Shown here: piece by piece, positions 57,777-64,000 of the stretch | How the letters are laid out: each line of letters opens with the position of its first letter | How positions within the stretch are numbered: position 1 is the first letter of the stretch | Assembly: GCF_024181385.1 (NCBI RefSeq) | Contig: NZ_CP051305.1 | Span: 1,488,001-1,552,000, forward strand | Direction of reading: 5' to 3' | DNA length: 64,000 bases | Source of the DNA: Treponema sp. OMZ 798 | GTDB taxonomy: Bacteria > Spirochaetota > Spirochaetia > Treponematales > Treponemataceae | Notes under the pieces: generated by a model | What the model saw: the letters and a program-made list of their open reading frames with translations, nothing else | Databases searched by the model: none | Told to the model about the DNA's origin: nothing | Program-made: the position numbers and the translations under genes

Positions 57777-59519
57777 ATGAAAAATAAAATTTTTATCGCT
57801 GTTTTTATCGTTATGGGGCTTTGTGCTTTTTCTCAAGCTGCAGTGGACATCTTTGATCCCTTATATGAAGACATAAGGATATGGGAAAATATAGGATTAC
57901 TTAATGACACTCCTCAGCTAAGACCGTATCCGTTACAAGAAATAAAACGAATTTTAAACATTGTCATTGAAAAAGGTGATACACAACAAAAGAAAACGGC
58001 ACAAGATCACTATAATCGTTTTTTTAACAGAAAAATCCATTTTGGCGGCAGAACAGAGTTGAATATACGGATTCCGAAAAAAGATCAAGAATTTGTATTG
58101 TCTCCGTTTATGGATATTAATGCAGAGATTTTCAAATATGTAACAATCTCAGGAAATGTTAATGTCTTTTTAACAAATAAAATACCATCTGAATCACCTC
58201 AGCCTGCTTTTCAATACTCAAAACATGATATATCAGAAGATGGTGTATTTATAGGAAAATTCTTTCTGTTGCCTGTTTTTAACACAGGTGCTGCTGTAGG
58301 AACCCATAACTACTACTTCAGTGCAGCTGTTGCAAGAACAGACTTCGGCCCTTTCGATAATTCCAATATTTTTATAGGATCACAAGCTCTGCATCAAGGA
58401 CAATTTAATTTTGTAGCTAATCAAGAAAGATGGACATACACCCAAAGTCTTCTTACTCTTACTGCAAAAAATGATTTGAGAGACGGCTATACATACCCCA
58501 ATAAATTTCTAGCACTTCATTCATTAAATTTTAGACCTCTGCCTTGGTTATCAATTGGTATTGTTGATTCAGTCATATATGGAGGAAGGCTTGAACCGAT
58601 ATATCTTATACCTTTTTCTGCATATTTTATAAGTCAAGGTTTATACGGATTTCCTGATAATAGCTTAATCGGAGGCATGTTTACAATTAAACCTATTCAG
58701 GGCCTAAGAATTGATGGAGCATTATATTCTGATGATATAGGGTTCAATGAAATAGTCAAATTTAAAAAAGATGCAAAATGGAGGATTTCCGGTCAATTCG
58801 GAATTTCTTATACAATGCCTAAAACGCATTGGTTCACGCTTGTCGATGCAAGTTATACCTTTGTTACCCCCTATTGCTATACCCATTTTGACAATGGTGA
58901 TTTTACGAAGCCAAATAATCAAAATTATACACATAATGGCAGCCCTATCGGAAGTAACTTACAACCAAATTCTGATCGTATACTAGTAAAAGCTCAATTC
59001 AAACCTCTGGATGGTTTTTCAATAAATATAGCAAACACTTTTATACGTCATGGCAATGTTACTGAAAGCGTATATGACCCAATTATATTAAAAGAATATC
59101 TTCAATATGGTACATACTCAACTGACGGCTCAGTATTCAATCATTCAGCTGTAACCACGGGAGAAGGGGCAGAAACAAAAGCTAAGAAACATGCTTTTCT
59201 TTATTCTACCCCCTTCCTAACCCAGCAGACAATTCAATATGTCAATCAGCTTGGATTAGAGGGTGTAGTTAACCTCCCAATCTTAAAATCGGGAGGTTTA
59301 ATACAGGTTAAGCTAGGCTATACCTTTGAAGCAAATATAAATCCCGGAGTGAATAGTCATATTTATAATACAAAAGTTGATTTTTCAGGTTTAGATGAGG
59401 AACAAATAATAAACAAAACCATCAATGAGGCTAATAACCAACTAGAAGCTTGGAGAGAAAAAGCCAAAGGGAAAGAGTTTAATCACTACTTTAACATTGG
59501 CGTAAAAATCTCTTATTAA
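57777..59519 (+). CDS. Putative outer-membrane protein, 580 residues
   Basis: Signal peptide KNKIFIAVFIVMGLCAFSQA (cleavage about residue 21). Immediately after it comes the segment DPLYEDIRIWENIGLLND then PYPLQEIKRIL, a start also seen in bacterial capsule-assembly-type barrel proteins and in treponemal surface proteins (helical prelude before the barrel). Numerous beta strands follow (VTISGNVNVFLTNK, WRISGQFGISYTMP, QVKLGYTFEANINPG) and the C-terminus is FNIGVKISY with a terminal aromatic, typical for outer-membrane barrels. Ribosome site AAGGGA. Role unknown. Confidence 0.7.
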   Translation: MKNKIFIAVFIVMGLCAFSQAAVDIFDPLYEDIRIWENIGLLNDTPQLRPYPLQEIKRILNIVIEKGDTQQKKTAQDHYNRFFNRKIHFGGRTELNIRIPKKDQEFVLSPFMDINAEIFKYVTISGNVNVFLTNKIPSESPQPAFQYSKHDISEDGVFIGKFFLLPVFNTGAAVGTHNYYFSAAVARTDFGPFDNSNIFIGSQALHQGQFNFVANQERWTYTQSLLTLTAKNDLRDGYTYPNKFLALHSLNFRPLPWLSIGIVDSVIYGGRLEPIYLIPFSAYFISQGLYGFPDNSLIGGMFTIKPIQGLRIDGALYSDDIGFNEIVKFKKDAKWRISGQFGISYTMPKTHWFTLVDASYTFVTPYCYTHFDNGDFTKPNNQNYTHNGSPIGSNLQPNSDRILVKAQFKPLDGFSINIANTFIRHGNVTESVYDPIILKEYLQYGTYSTDGSVFNHSAVTTGEGAETKAKKHAFLYSTPFLTQQTIQYVNQLGLEGVVNLPILKSGGLIQVKLGYTFEANINPGVNSHIYNTKVDFSGLDEEQIINKTINEANNQLEAWREKAKGKEFNHYFNIGVKISY

Positions 59520-59534
59520 ACAATAAGCACGTAA

Positions 59535-59957
59535 TTATTTAGCGGCTTTTTGCCAGAGCTTATTTTTAATGCTCCAAGTGCATAGGCCGCTTTTTTCTTC
59601 ATGAAATTCGACATCTGCATAATACCAGCTGCGGCAGCTTATCTCGGAAAAAACAGATAGTTTTGTTTTTGGTTTTAAGCTTTCAAGTTTTAAAATAATA
59701 CTTTCAGCTTTGTCTCTTGCATTCCCTAAAACAAAACCGCCGTTAAGTTCAAAAGAATCGATAGAATTACAAGGCCTCACAATTAAAGAATTATGTAGAA
59801 TAGGAGGATAGATTGTAAGGCTATCAAATTTTTCTTTTGTTTTAAAAAAAGGAATTGTCTTACGGAATGGAAAATCCAAAAGGCTTTGAATCAACTTTTG
59901 CTCCTCATAGAGGACCGTCATCAAATTATCGGGTAAAAAAATCCAAGTTTCAGTCAT
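59535..59957 (-). CDS. Hypothetical protein, 140 residues
   Basis: Not a family I recognise. It begins MTETWIFLPDNLMTVLYEEQ; no signal peptide or membrane helix. There is a mixed alpha/beta pattern with LTIYPPILHNSLIVRPCNSI, LKPKTKLSVFSEISCRSWYY and a C-terminal basic end. It lies 2 nt after the stop of the MBL-fold gene and is the last of a four-gene unit (GNAT, pentapeptide, MBL, this gene). Confidence 0.6.
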   Translation of the reverse strand: MTETWIFLPDNLMTVLYEEQKLIQSLLDFPFRKTIPFFKTKEKFDSLTIYPPILHNSLIVRPCNSIDSFELNGGFVLGNARDKAESIILKLESLKPKTKLSVFSEISCRSWYYADVEFHEEKSGLCTWSIKNKLWQKAAK

Positions 59958-59959
59958 AC

Positions 59960-60547
59960 TTAAAAAGATTTATTTTCAAAATCTTGAAAAAACGAAGGAT
60001 TGAATTTACGCTCCGTCCCTACAGAACTTGGAGGTCCGTAAAAAGGCATAATAATAAGATTATCTTCCAAACTCATGAGTTTTGTTTTTAAAATATTGCG
60101 CAGAGTCCGCTCTGCATATGTATTAGAAGTTTCGCCGATCATTCCTGCAGATAAGGATGTTCCGGTAAATACAATATTCTCAATTTGAAACATGTAAGAA
60201 TATGATGAGTGTGCCGGAATTGCAAAATATCTTACAGGATAACCGGCTACATCTATAATCCCGTCACCTCTCAATGTATTTATTGTTACATTTTCAGAAA
60301 AACAGCTTCCGGCGTAAACCTTTGGGCTGTAAATTTTTAAAATGGTATTAAGCCCTGTTTCATAAGGGCTTTCAAGATTGTGCGTCAATAAAACGGCTTT
60401 TAAATTAAAGCCGTTTTGTTCGATTTGATGAATCATCTTTTCCGTTATCTTTGCAGGATCGATGATAACGGCATCCTTTGTGATTTCATTTCCGATAAGA
60501 TAGGTATTTGCAAAAAGTTGGGGCGAAAAATGAAGATAAACTTTCAT
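59960..60547 (-). CDS. Metallo-beta-lactamase-fold protein lacking most metal ligands
   Basis: A 195-residue protein with the glyoxalase II-like outline: YLIGNEITKDAVIIDPAKI, LKAVLLTH, FAIPAHSSYSYMF, ENIVFTGTSLSAGMIGE and IIMPFYGPPSSVGTERKFNP. The family motif THxHxDH reads THNLESP (55-61), the D of FTGDTL is T130, and the H of PGHGPP is Y170; only H55-H56 region and H113 remain. It cannot bind the usual two metals, so it is probably a pseudo-enzyme with a binding or regulatory role. It overlaps the pentapeptide gene by 4 nt. Loss of activity is inferred from residues only. Confidence 0.82.
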   Translation of the reverse strand: MKVYLHFSPQLFANTYLIGNEITKDAVIIDPAKITEKMIHQIEQNGFNLKAVLLTHNLESPYETGLNTILKIYSPKVYAGSCFSENVTINTLRGDGIIDVAGYPVRYFAIPAHSSYSYMFQIENIVFTGTSLSAGMIGETSNTYAERTLRNILKTKLMSLEDNLIIMPFYGPPSSVGTERKFNPSFFQDFENKSF

Positions 60548-61071
60548 ACAAATTCATCTCCTTCAGTAAAAACAGCCTCACGGGTATTGGATGACTTATA
60601 AGAAACCCCGTCTTCTTCCGCATGTAAAAATAAGGTCTTTTTTAAGTTGCAGTTTTGAAAATAAACATTCTTTAAAAACGAAAACATAAAACGCGAGCTG
60701 TAAAGATCAGAATCATTAAAAGAAACTTCTTCAGCATTGATTCCGTTAAAATTATTTTGTAAAAGCTCGGAATTTTTAAAATCCGTACGGATAATCTTTG
60801 CTCCGCCAAAGGAGGAAAACTGAATATCGGAACCTTGAAAATTACAAGAGTTTATTTCACAAAAATCAAAAAAACACATTCTAAGATGCAGATTAGTGAA
60901 ATTACAGTTTTTAAATTTGCTGTTTGAAAATAAGCATCCTGTAAAGGATTTTTTTGAAAGATCTAAATCTTCAAATTCCAAACCGGATAAATTTAAACCG
61001 TTTAAAGAATCCGATTTTTTTAAAAGAGCGAGAAAATCTTGGTATTCCGTTTTTCTATCAAAACTAAACAT
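60544..61071 (-). CDS. Pentapeptide-repeat protein
   Basis: A 175-residue protein with A(D/N)LxX-type five-residue repeats from about 28 to 145: LNLSGLEFEDLDLSKKSFTG, NSKFKNCNFTNLHLRMCFFD, GGAKIIRTDFKNSELLQNNF. These form a right-handed quadrilateral beta helix. Some members mimic DNA and protect gyrase (Qnr, MfpA) but most are of unknown role. It overlaps the GNAT gene start-stop by 8 nt and the MBL gene by 4 nt. Confidence 0.85.
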   Translation of the reverse strand: MFSFDRKTEYQDFLALLKKSDSLNGLNLSGLEFEDLDLSKKSFTGCLFSNSKFKNCNFTNLHLRMCFFDFCEINSCNFQGSDIQFSSFGGAKIIRTDFKNSELLQNNFNGINAEEVSFNDSDLYSSRFMFSFLKNVYFQNCNLKKTLFLHAEEDGVSYKSSNTREAVFTEGDEFV

Positions 61072-61636
61072 CAGCTCCTTCTACAGGCTTGGACATATCG
61101 TAACCCAGTTCATAATAATGATTATTATTATAATCGAATTTTTTTATAACTTCAAAGCCGACCTTTTTTGTATGGGCTGCAAAGGAACGGGGATTTGCTT
61201 CGTTTATAAACGTAATTAAAATCGGAAAGCGTTTACTCATCTCTCGGCGAGAGGTTTCAAATAAATTGCGCACTACATTCTTTCCGCGATAAGCCTTGTC
61301 AATACAAACAGGCCCGTATTGAAAAGAGTTTTCCGTTGTCAGCTGCTTGCCAAGATAGCTTACATTAGGAAGATCCTTAATCATAAATTGGAACATAGGC
61401 CAGGCCGACCAAAAATCCCAAGAAGCGGCCATAGCATAGGCCACAACCTTTCCATTGTCGCAGGCTATGGTCAATCCGTTTTCTTTTTCGATAATAGCCT
61501 TAAACTGATCATAGGTAAATTCGGTAGTTACAAAACCGTCTTTTTTATCTTCTTCACTCACGGTAGACACATGATATCTTTTTTGAAGTTCAGCAACCAT
61601 TTTAATGTCATCAATATTAGCATTTCTGTATTCCAT
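61064..61636 (-). CDS. GNAT-family N-acetyltransferase
   Basis: A 190-residue GNAT: MEYRNANIDDIKMVAELQKR at the start, VVAYAMAASWDFWSAWPM, then YGPVCIDKAYRGKNVVRNLF holding the acetyl-CoA loop (Q/R-x-x-G-x-G/A region as YRGKNV), and RSFAAHTKKVGFEVIKKFDY at the end. Substrate unknown. First gene of the four-gene unit; no obvious ribosome site beyond AAGGAG (rev of CTCCTT near 61642-61647), which is good. Confidence 0.85.
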   Translation of the reverse strand: MEYRNANIDDIKMVAELQKRYHVSTVSEEDKKDGFVTTEFTYDQFKAIIEKENGLTIACDNGKVVAYAMAASWDFWSAWPMFQFMIKDLPNVSYLGKQLTTENSFQYGPVCIDKAYRGKNVVRNLFETSRREMSKRFPILITFINEANPRSFAAHTKKVGFEVIKKFDYNNNHYYELGYDMSKPVEGADV

Positions 61637-61677
61637 AAGGGCTCCTTGTTATCCTATTCTAAACTAAAAAAAACTTC

Positions 61678-62976
61678 TTATTCAAGTAGTGAAGACCTTA
61701 ATTCATAAACCTTTATTCGATTATCCAAAAAATCGGATAGGACTATTTTTTTACCGTCGGGGGAAACATCCAAACCTGTAGGCTGATTTCCTGCTTCAAT
61801 GCTTTCGATACGGGTGAGGGTCTTTGTGTCGATTATATCGAGACGGCCGAAGACATACCCCTTGTACAAATAGCCCTTATCGGGATTATTCGGCCCTCTG
61901 CATGAAACATAGAGGATTTTTTTATCGGGTGAAAGCTGAATTGTGTTGGGATTAAAAAATACCTTGATAGTTGCAACAAGTTCATCCTTATCGGTAGAAT
62001 AAACTTCAACAATATCGTTTTTCATATCCGAAACATAGATGAGCTTACGTTCATAATCTGTAACGATATGCCGCTTTGCTCCCTTTACCCCGCCCTCGTA
62101 AACGGTTTTATAATCGGCCAAAGATTTTTTTATAAGTTTGCATTGGGAATTGCCGGCCGAGTCTTCAAATTGGGCACAGTAGATAAATTTCCCGTCTTGA
62201 GAAAAAGCCATGCCTCTCGGTACTGCCTTAGTTTTTATCTTTTTTTCTTCTTTATAAGTAGAAGGATCGATGATGCTTATATCCTGCGAAGTCCAGTTAC
62301 TCAAATAGACCCGATCAATAGCGGCATTATAGGCCATTACCTTACTCCAAGTGCCTGAAGTCTTTATAGTCCTTTTATATTCAAAAGATGTAAGATCAAA
62401 AACATGAATTGAAGCCGTCGGCATTTGACTAACCCATAATTCGTTTTTATGTTTTAAAACCAAGGATTCCACAAAACCGAATTTTTCTGCGTATTCTTTT
62501 GGGGGCGAAATTCGTTTTGTATTTCCGGTTTCAATATTTATAATATCGATGCCCGATCCGTCAAGAAGGGCTGCTGCAACGGTATTATTGTTTACAAAGG
62601 TTACGCTCTTAGGCTTTTTTCCTGTAGGAAAAACCTTAACTACATCGTATTTTGAATCTTCCGGAGAGAGAACTACAAAGGCTTTTTTATTTTGAATTAA
62701 AGTCAAATCAAAAGTATGGGTACGGAAGCCTTCTTTTTTTATAACAAGGGAAGCCGGCGTATCTTTTAAATTAAACTTCAAAAATCCTAAGGTTTTATCG
62801 GATGATATAAGCTTAGGTTCAACCTTATGTCCATCGGCAAAAAATTCCGCATTTTTATAAGGCTGAAGATTAAGATCTAAAACAAAATCGGCAAAAGCTG
62901 AAATAGCGTAAACAAAAAAGCAAAATATCAACAAATTTTTTTTCATAAAAGATAAAGAATAAATAGAAAGTTTCAT
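61678..62976 (-). CDS. Exported YVTN/NHL-like beta-propeller protein
   Basis: From ATG 62976 this is 432 residues; an ATG at 62946 (MKKNLLIFCFFVYAISAFA, a classical signal peptide) is the other candidate. A small beta domain (FADGHKVEPKLISSD) is followed by a six- or seven-bladed propeller with YVTN-type repeats: PKSVTFVNNNTVAAALLDG, AIDRVYLSNWTSQDISIIDP, PRGMAFSQDGKFIYCAQFED, KKILYVSCRGPNN and QPTGLDVSPDGKKIVLSDF. These proteins are periplasmic or surface-associated scaffolds. Function not known. Confidence 0.82.
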   Translation of the reverse strand: MKLSIYSLSFMKKNLLIFCFFVYAISAFADFVLDLNLQPYKNAEFFADGHKVEPKLISSDKTLGFLKFNLKDTPASLVIKKEGFRTHTFDLTLIQNKKAFVVLSPEDSKYDVVKVFPTGKKPKSVTFVNNNTVAAALLDGSGIDIINIETGNTKRISPPKEYAEKFGFVESLVLKHKNELWVSQMPTASIHVFDLTSFEYKRTIKTSGTWSKVMAYNAAIDRVYLSNWTSQDISIIDPSTYKEEKKIKTKAVPRGMAFSQDGKFIYCAQFEDSAGNSQCKLIKKSLADYKTVYEGGVKGAKRHIVTDYERKLIYVSDMKNDIVEVYSTDKDELVATIKVFFNPNTIQLSPDKKILYVSCRGPNNPDKGYLYKGYVFGRLDIIDTKTLTRIESIEAGNQPTGLDVSPDGKKIVLSDFLDNRIKVYELRSSLLE

Positions 62977-63021
62977 AAATCTTATTTTGCTTTTTTTATG
63001 AAGCCTTGTCAATGGATTCAC

Positions 63022-63076
63022 TTGACCTTTTTTTTAGTTTTTGATATATTATAATTATAATTTTGATACATCAAAA
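63022..63076 (+). promoter_or_regulatory. Promoter and palindromic operator of troA-like gene
   Basis: TTGACC (63022-63027), 17 bp, TATATT (63045-63050). Two perfect palindromes follow: TTATAATTATAA (63049-63060) and TTTTGATACATCAAAA (63061-63076), so the second covers the start of transcription. That fits control by a DtxR/TroR or Fur-type metal repressor. The ribosome site GAGGA comes next. Confidence 0.65.
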
Positions 63077-63089
63077 CAGAGGATTTTAA

Positions 63090-64000
63090 ATGACAAAAAG
63101 AAAATTAATAAGATCAAGTTTAGCAGTGCTTACTATATTATTAAGTTTGGTATTTTTCTCATGTTCTAAAACAGAGAAAACAAGCGAAACTAAGGATTCA
63201 GGTAAGATAAAAGTTACAGCCACAATAGGTATGGTTGCCGATATAGCAAAGGTTATCGGCGGAGATGAGGTAAATGTACAAGCCTTAATGGGAGCAGGGG
63301 TCGATCCCCACCTTTACAGGGCAAGTGCAGGAGATATGGAGAAGCTTCAAAAAGCCGATATCATTTTTTATAACGGGCTTCATCTTGAAGCAAAGATGGG
63401 AGAGGTTTTGCAAAAAATATCTTCTACCCGCAAAACTGTAGCAGTTGCCGAAAGTATCCCCAAGGAGCATCTATTACCCTTCGAGGAATCCGAATTCGAT
63501 CCCCATGTTTGGTTTGATGTCAAGCTATGGAAATATGCAACGGAATCCGTATATAAAACATTGGCAGAATTTACTCCGCAAAAAAAAGAGGCTTTCAAGA
63601 AGAACTATGAAGCCTATATTTTAAAACTTGATGAACTTGACGAATTTATCAAAAAAAGAGCTTCGGAGATTCCGCAGGAAAAGAGAGTTATTGTTACCGC
63701 CCATGATGCCTTCAACTATTTCAGCAAGGCCTACGGTTTTGAAGTCAGAGGCTTACAAGGCATCAGCACAGTAAGCGAGGCAGGAGCAAAAGACGTGCAG
63801 GAGCTTGCAGACTTTATTACAAAAAGAAAACTTCCGGCCATCTTCGTTGAAAGCTCGGTGCCCGAAAAAAACGTAAAAGCCTTGCAGCAGGCTGTAAAGT
63901 CCAGAGGCTATGATGTTTCGATAGGCGGAGAACTTTTTTCGGATGCAATGGGAGATGAGGGCAGCTTTGAAGGAACATATATAGGAATGCTGACCCACAA
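63090..64000 (+). CDS. Zn/Mn ABC transporter substrate-binding lipoprotein, TroA-like (runs off right edge)
   Basis: At least 303 residues visible. Lipoprotein signal: RSSLAVLTILLSLVFFSC with cysteine 25. Metal ligands of the cluster A-I family: H74 in GVDPHLYRAS, H139 in FDPHVWFDV, and H205 in IVTAHDAFNYF; the fourth (a C-terminal aspartate) lies beyond the window. The helix-rich linker KKEAFKKNYEAYILKLDELD is also typical. It would feed zinc or manganese to an ABC permease encoded further right. Palindromes in its promoter suggest metal-responsive repression. Confidence 0.93.
   Translation, partial: MTKRKLIRSSLAVLTILLSLVFFSCSKTEKTSETKDSGKIKVTATIGMVADIAKVIGGDEVNVQALMGAGVDPHLYRASAGDMEKLQKADIIFYNGLHLEAKMGEVLQKISSTRKTVAVAESIPKEHLLPFEESEFDPHVWFDVKLWKYATESVYKTLAEFTPQKKEAFKKNYEAYILKLDELDEFIKKRASEIPQEKRVIVTAHDAFNYFSKAYGFEVRGLQGISTVSEAGAKDVQELADFITKRKLPAIFVESSVPEKNVKALQQAVKSRGYDVSIGGELFSDAMGDEGSFEGTYIGMLTH

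Noticed and set aside
1..64000. Search by eye for tRNA, rRNA, CRISPR arrays and prophage genes
   Set aside because: No cloverleaf with a GTTCGAATCC-like arm, no regularly spaced repeats and no phage structural genes were seen; a covariance-model scan was not possible.

Overview
The window looks like a chromosomal segment of an oral-type Treponema (Treponema denticola or a close relative). Supporting signs are low G+C, a stand-alone spirochaete FliG paralogue, a fused LicCA protein for CDP-choline synthesis of the kind known in T. denticola, a GrdX protein beside a glycine/alanine symporter, a BatABCD-type aerotolerance operon, and many signal-peptide proteins of unknown function typical of treponemes. 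I assign the species by recognising protein families, not by a database search.

Layout. 1-7.5 kb (minus strand): the N-terminal two thirds of mfd (runs off the left edge), a TPR protein, fliG, a chemoreceptor, a sugar-type solute-binding lipoprotein, and an orphan BrnA-like repressor whose promoter overlaps a perfect palindrome. 7.6-8.3 kb: an AlkD-like DNA glycosylase. 8.35-13.45 kb: an accessory island of five toxin-antitoxin modules. Three are hicBA cassettes, each followed by the same promoter and an intact or decayed small outer-membrane-protein gene; a PIN/RHH pair and a YefM/RelE pair lie between them. A repeat containing the hicB 3' end occurs four times, and a 141-bp MITE-like element with a 4-bp target duplication has destroyed the -10 box of one promoter.

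13.45-19.0 kb: an apparent RiPP locus. A 40-residue four-cysteine precursor with a perfect Shine-Dalgarno sequence is followed by an unknown 199-residue protein, a strongly folded leader, two tandem radical SAM/SPASM proteins, a metal-dependent hydrolase, a zinc-ribbon/GYF protein and an alpha/beta hydrolase. A 12-C tract lies about 190 bp upstream of the precursor.

19.0-30.6 kb: purine genes (purL with tandem PurS-like domains, purD, purM) and ispG, mixed with a YwlG-family protein, a group B-type [FeFe] hydrogenase, an envelope protein and a DpnI-like methyl-directed restriction enzyme. 30.6-36.5 kb: a zinc-dependent phospholipase C-like protein, a choline-type BCCT transporter overlapping licCA (choline uptake to CDP-choline), and a sodium:alanine/glycine symporter with GrdX. 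37-46.5 kb: an HD-GYP variant, an Smr protein and the DUF58-BatA-BatB-BatC-BatD operon. 46.5-53.5 kb: a TPR protein, CorC/TlyC, YbeY, 7TM-HD, PhoH and SecG. 53.5-64 kb: tpiA, an MGDG-synthase-like glycosyltransferase, two large putative outer-membrane proteins, an apparently metal-less metallo-beta-lactamase-fold protein, pentapeptide and GNAT proteins, a YVTN propeller and a TroA-like metal-binding lipoprotein (runs off the right edge).

A recurring feature is a good sigma70-type promoter whose -10 box ends only 5-8 nt before the ATG, which predicts leaderless transcripts for several genes. I saw no rRNA, tRNA or CRISPR array.
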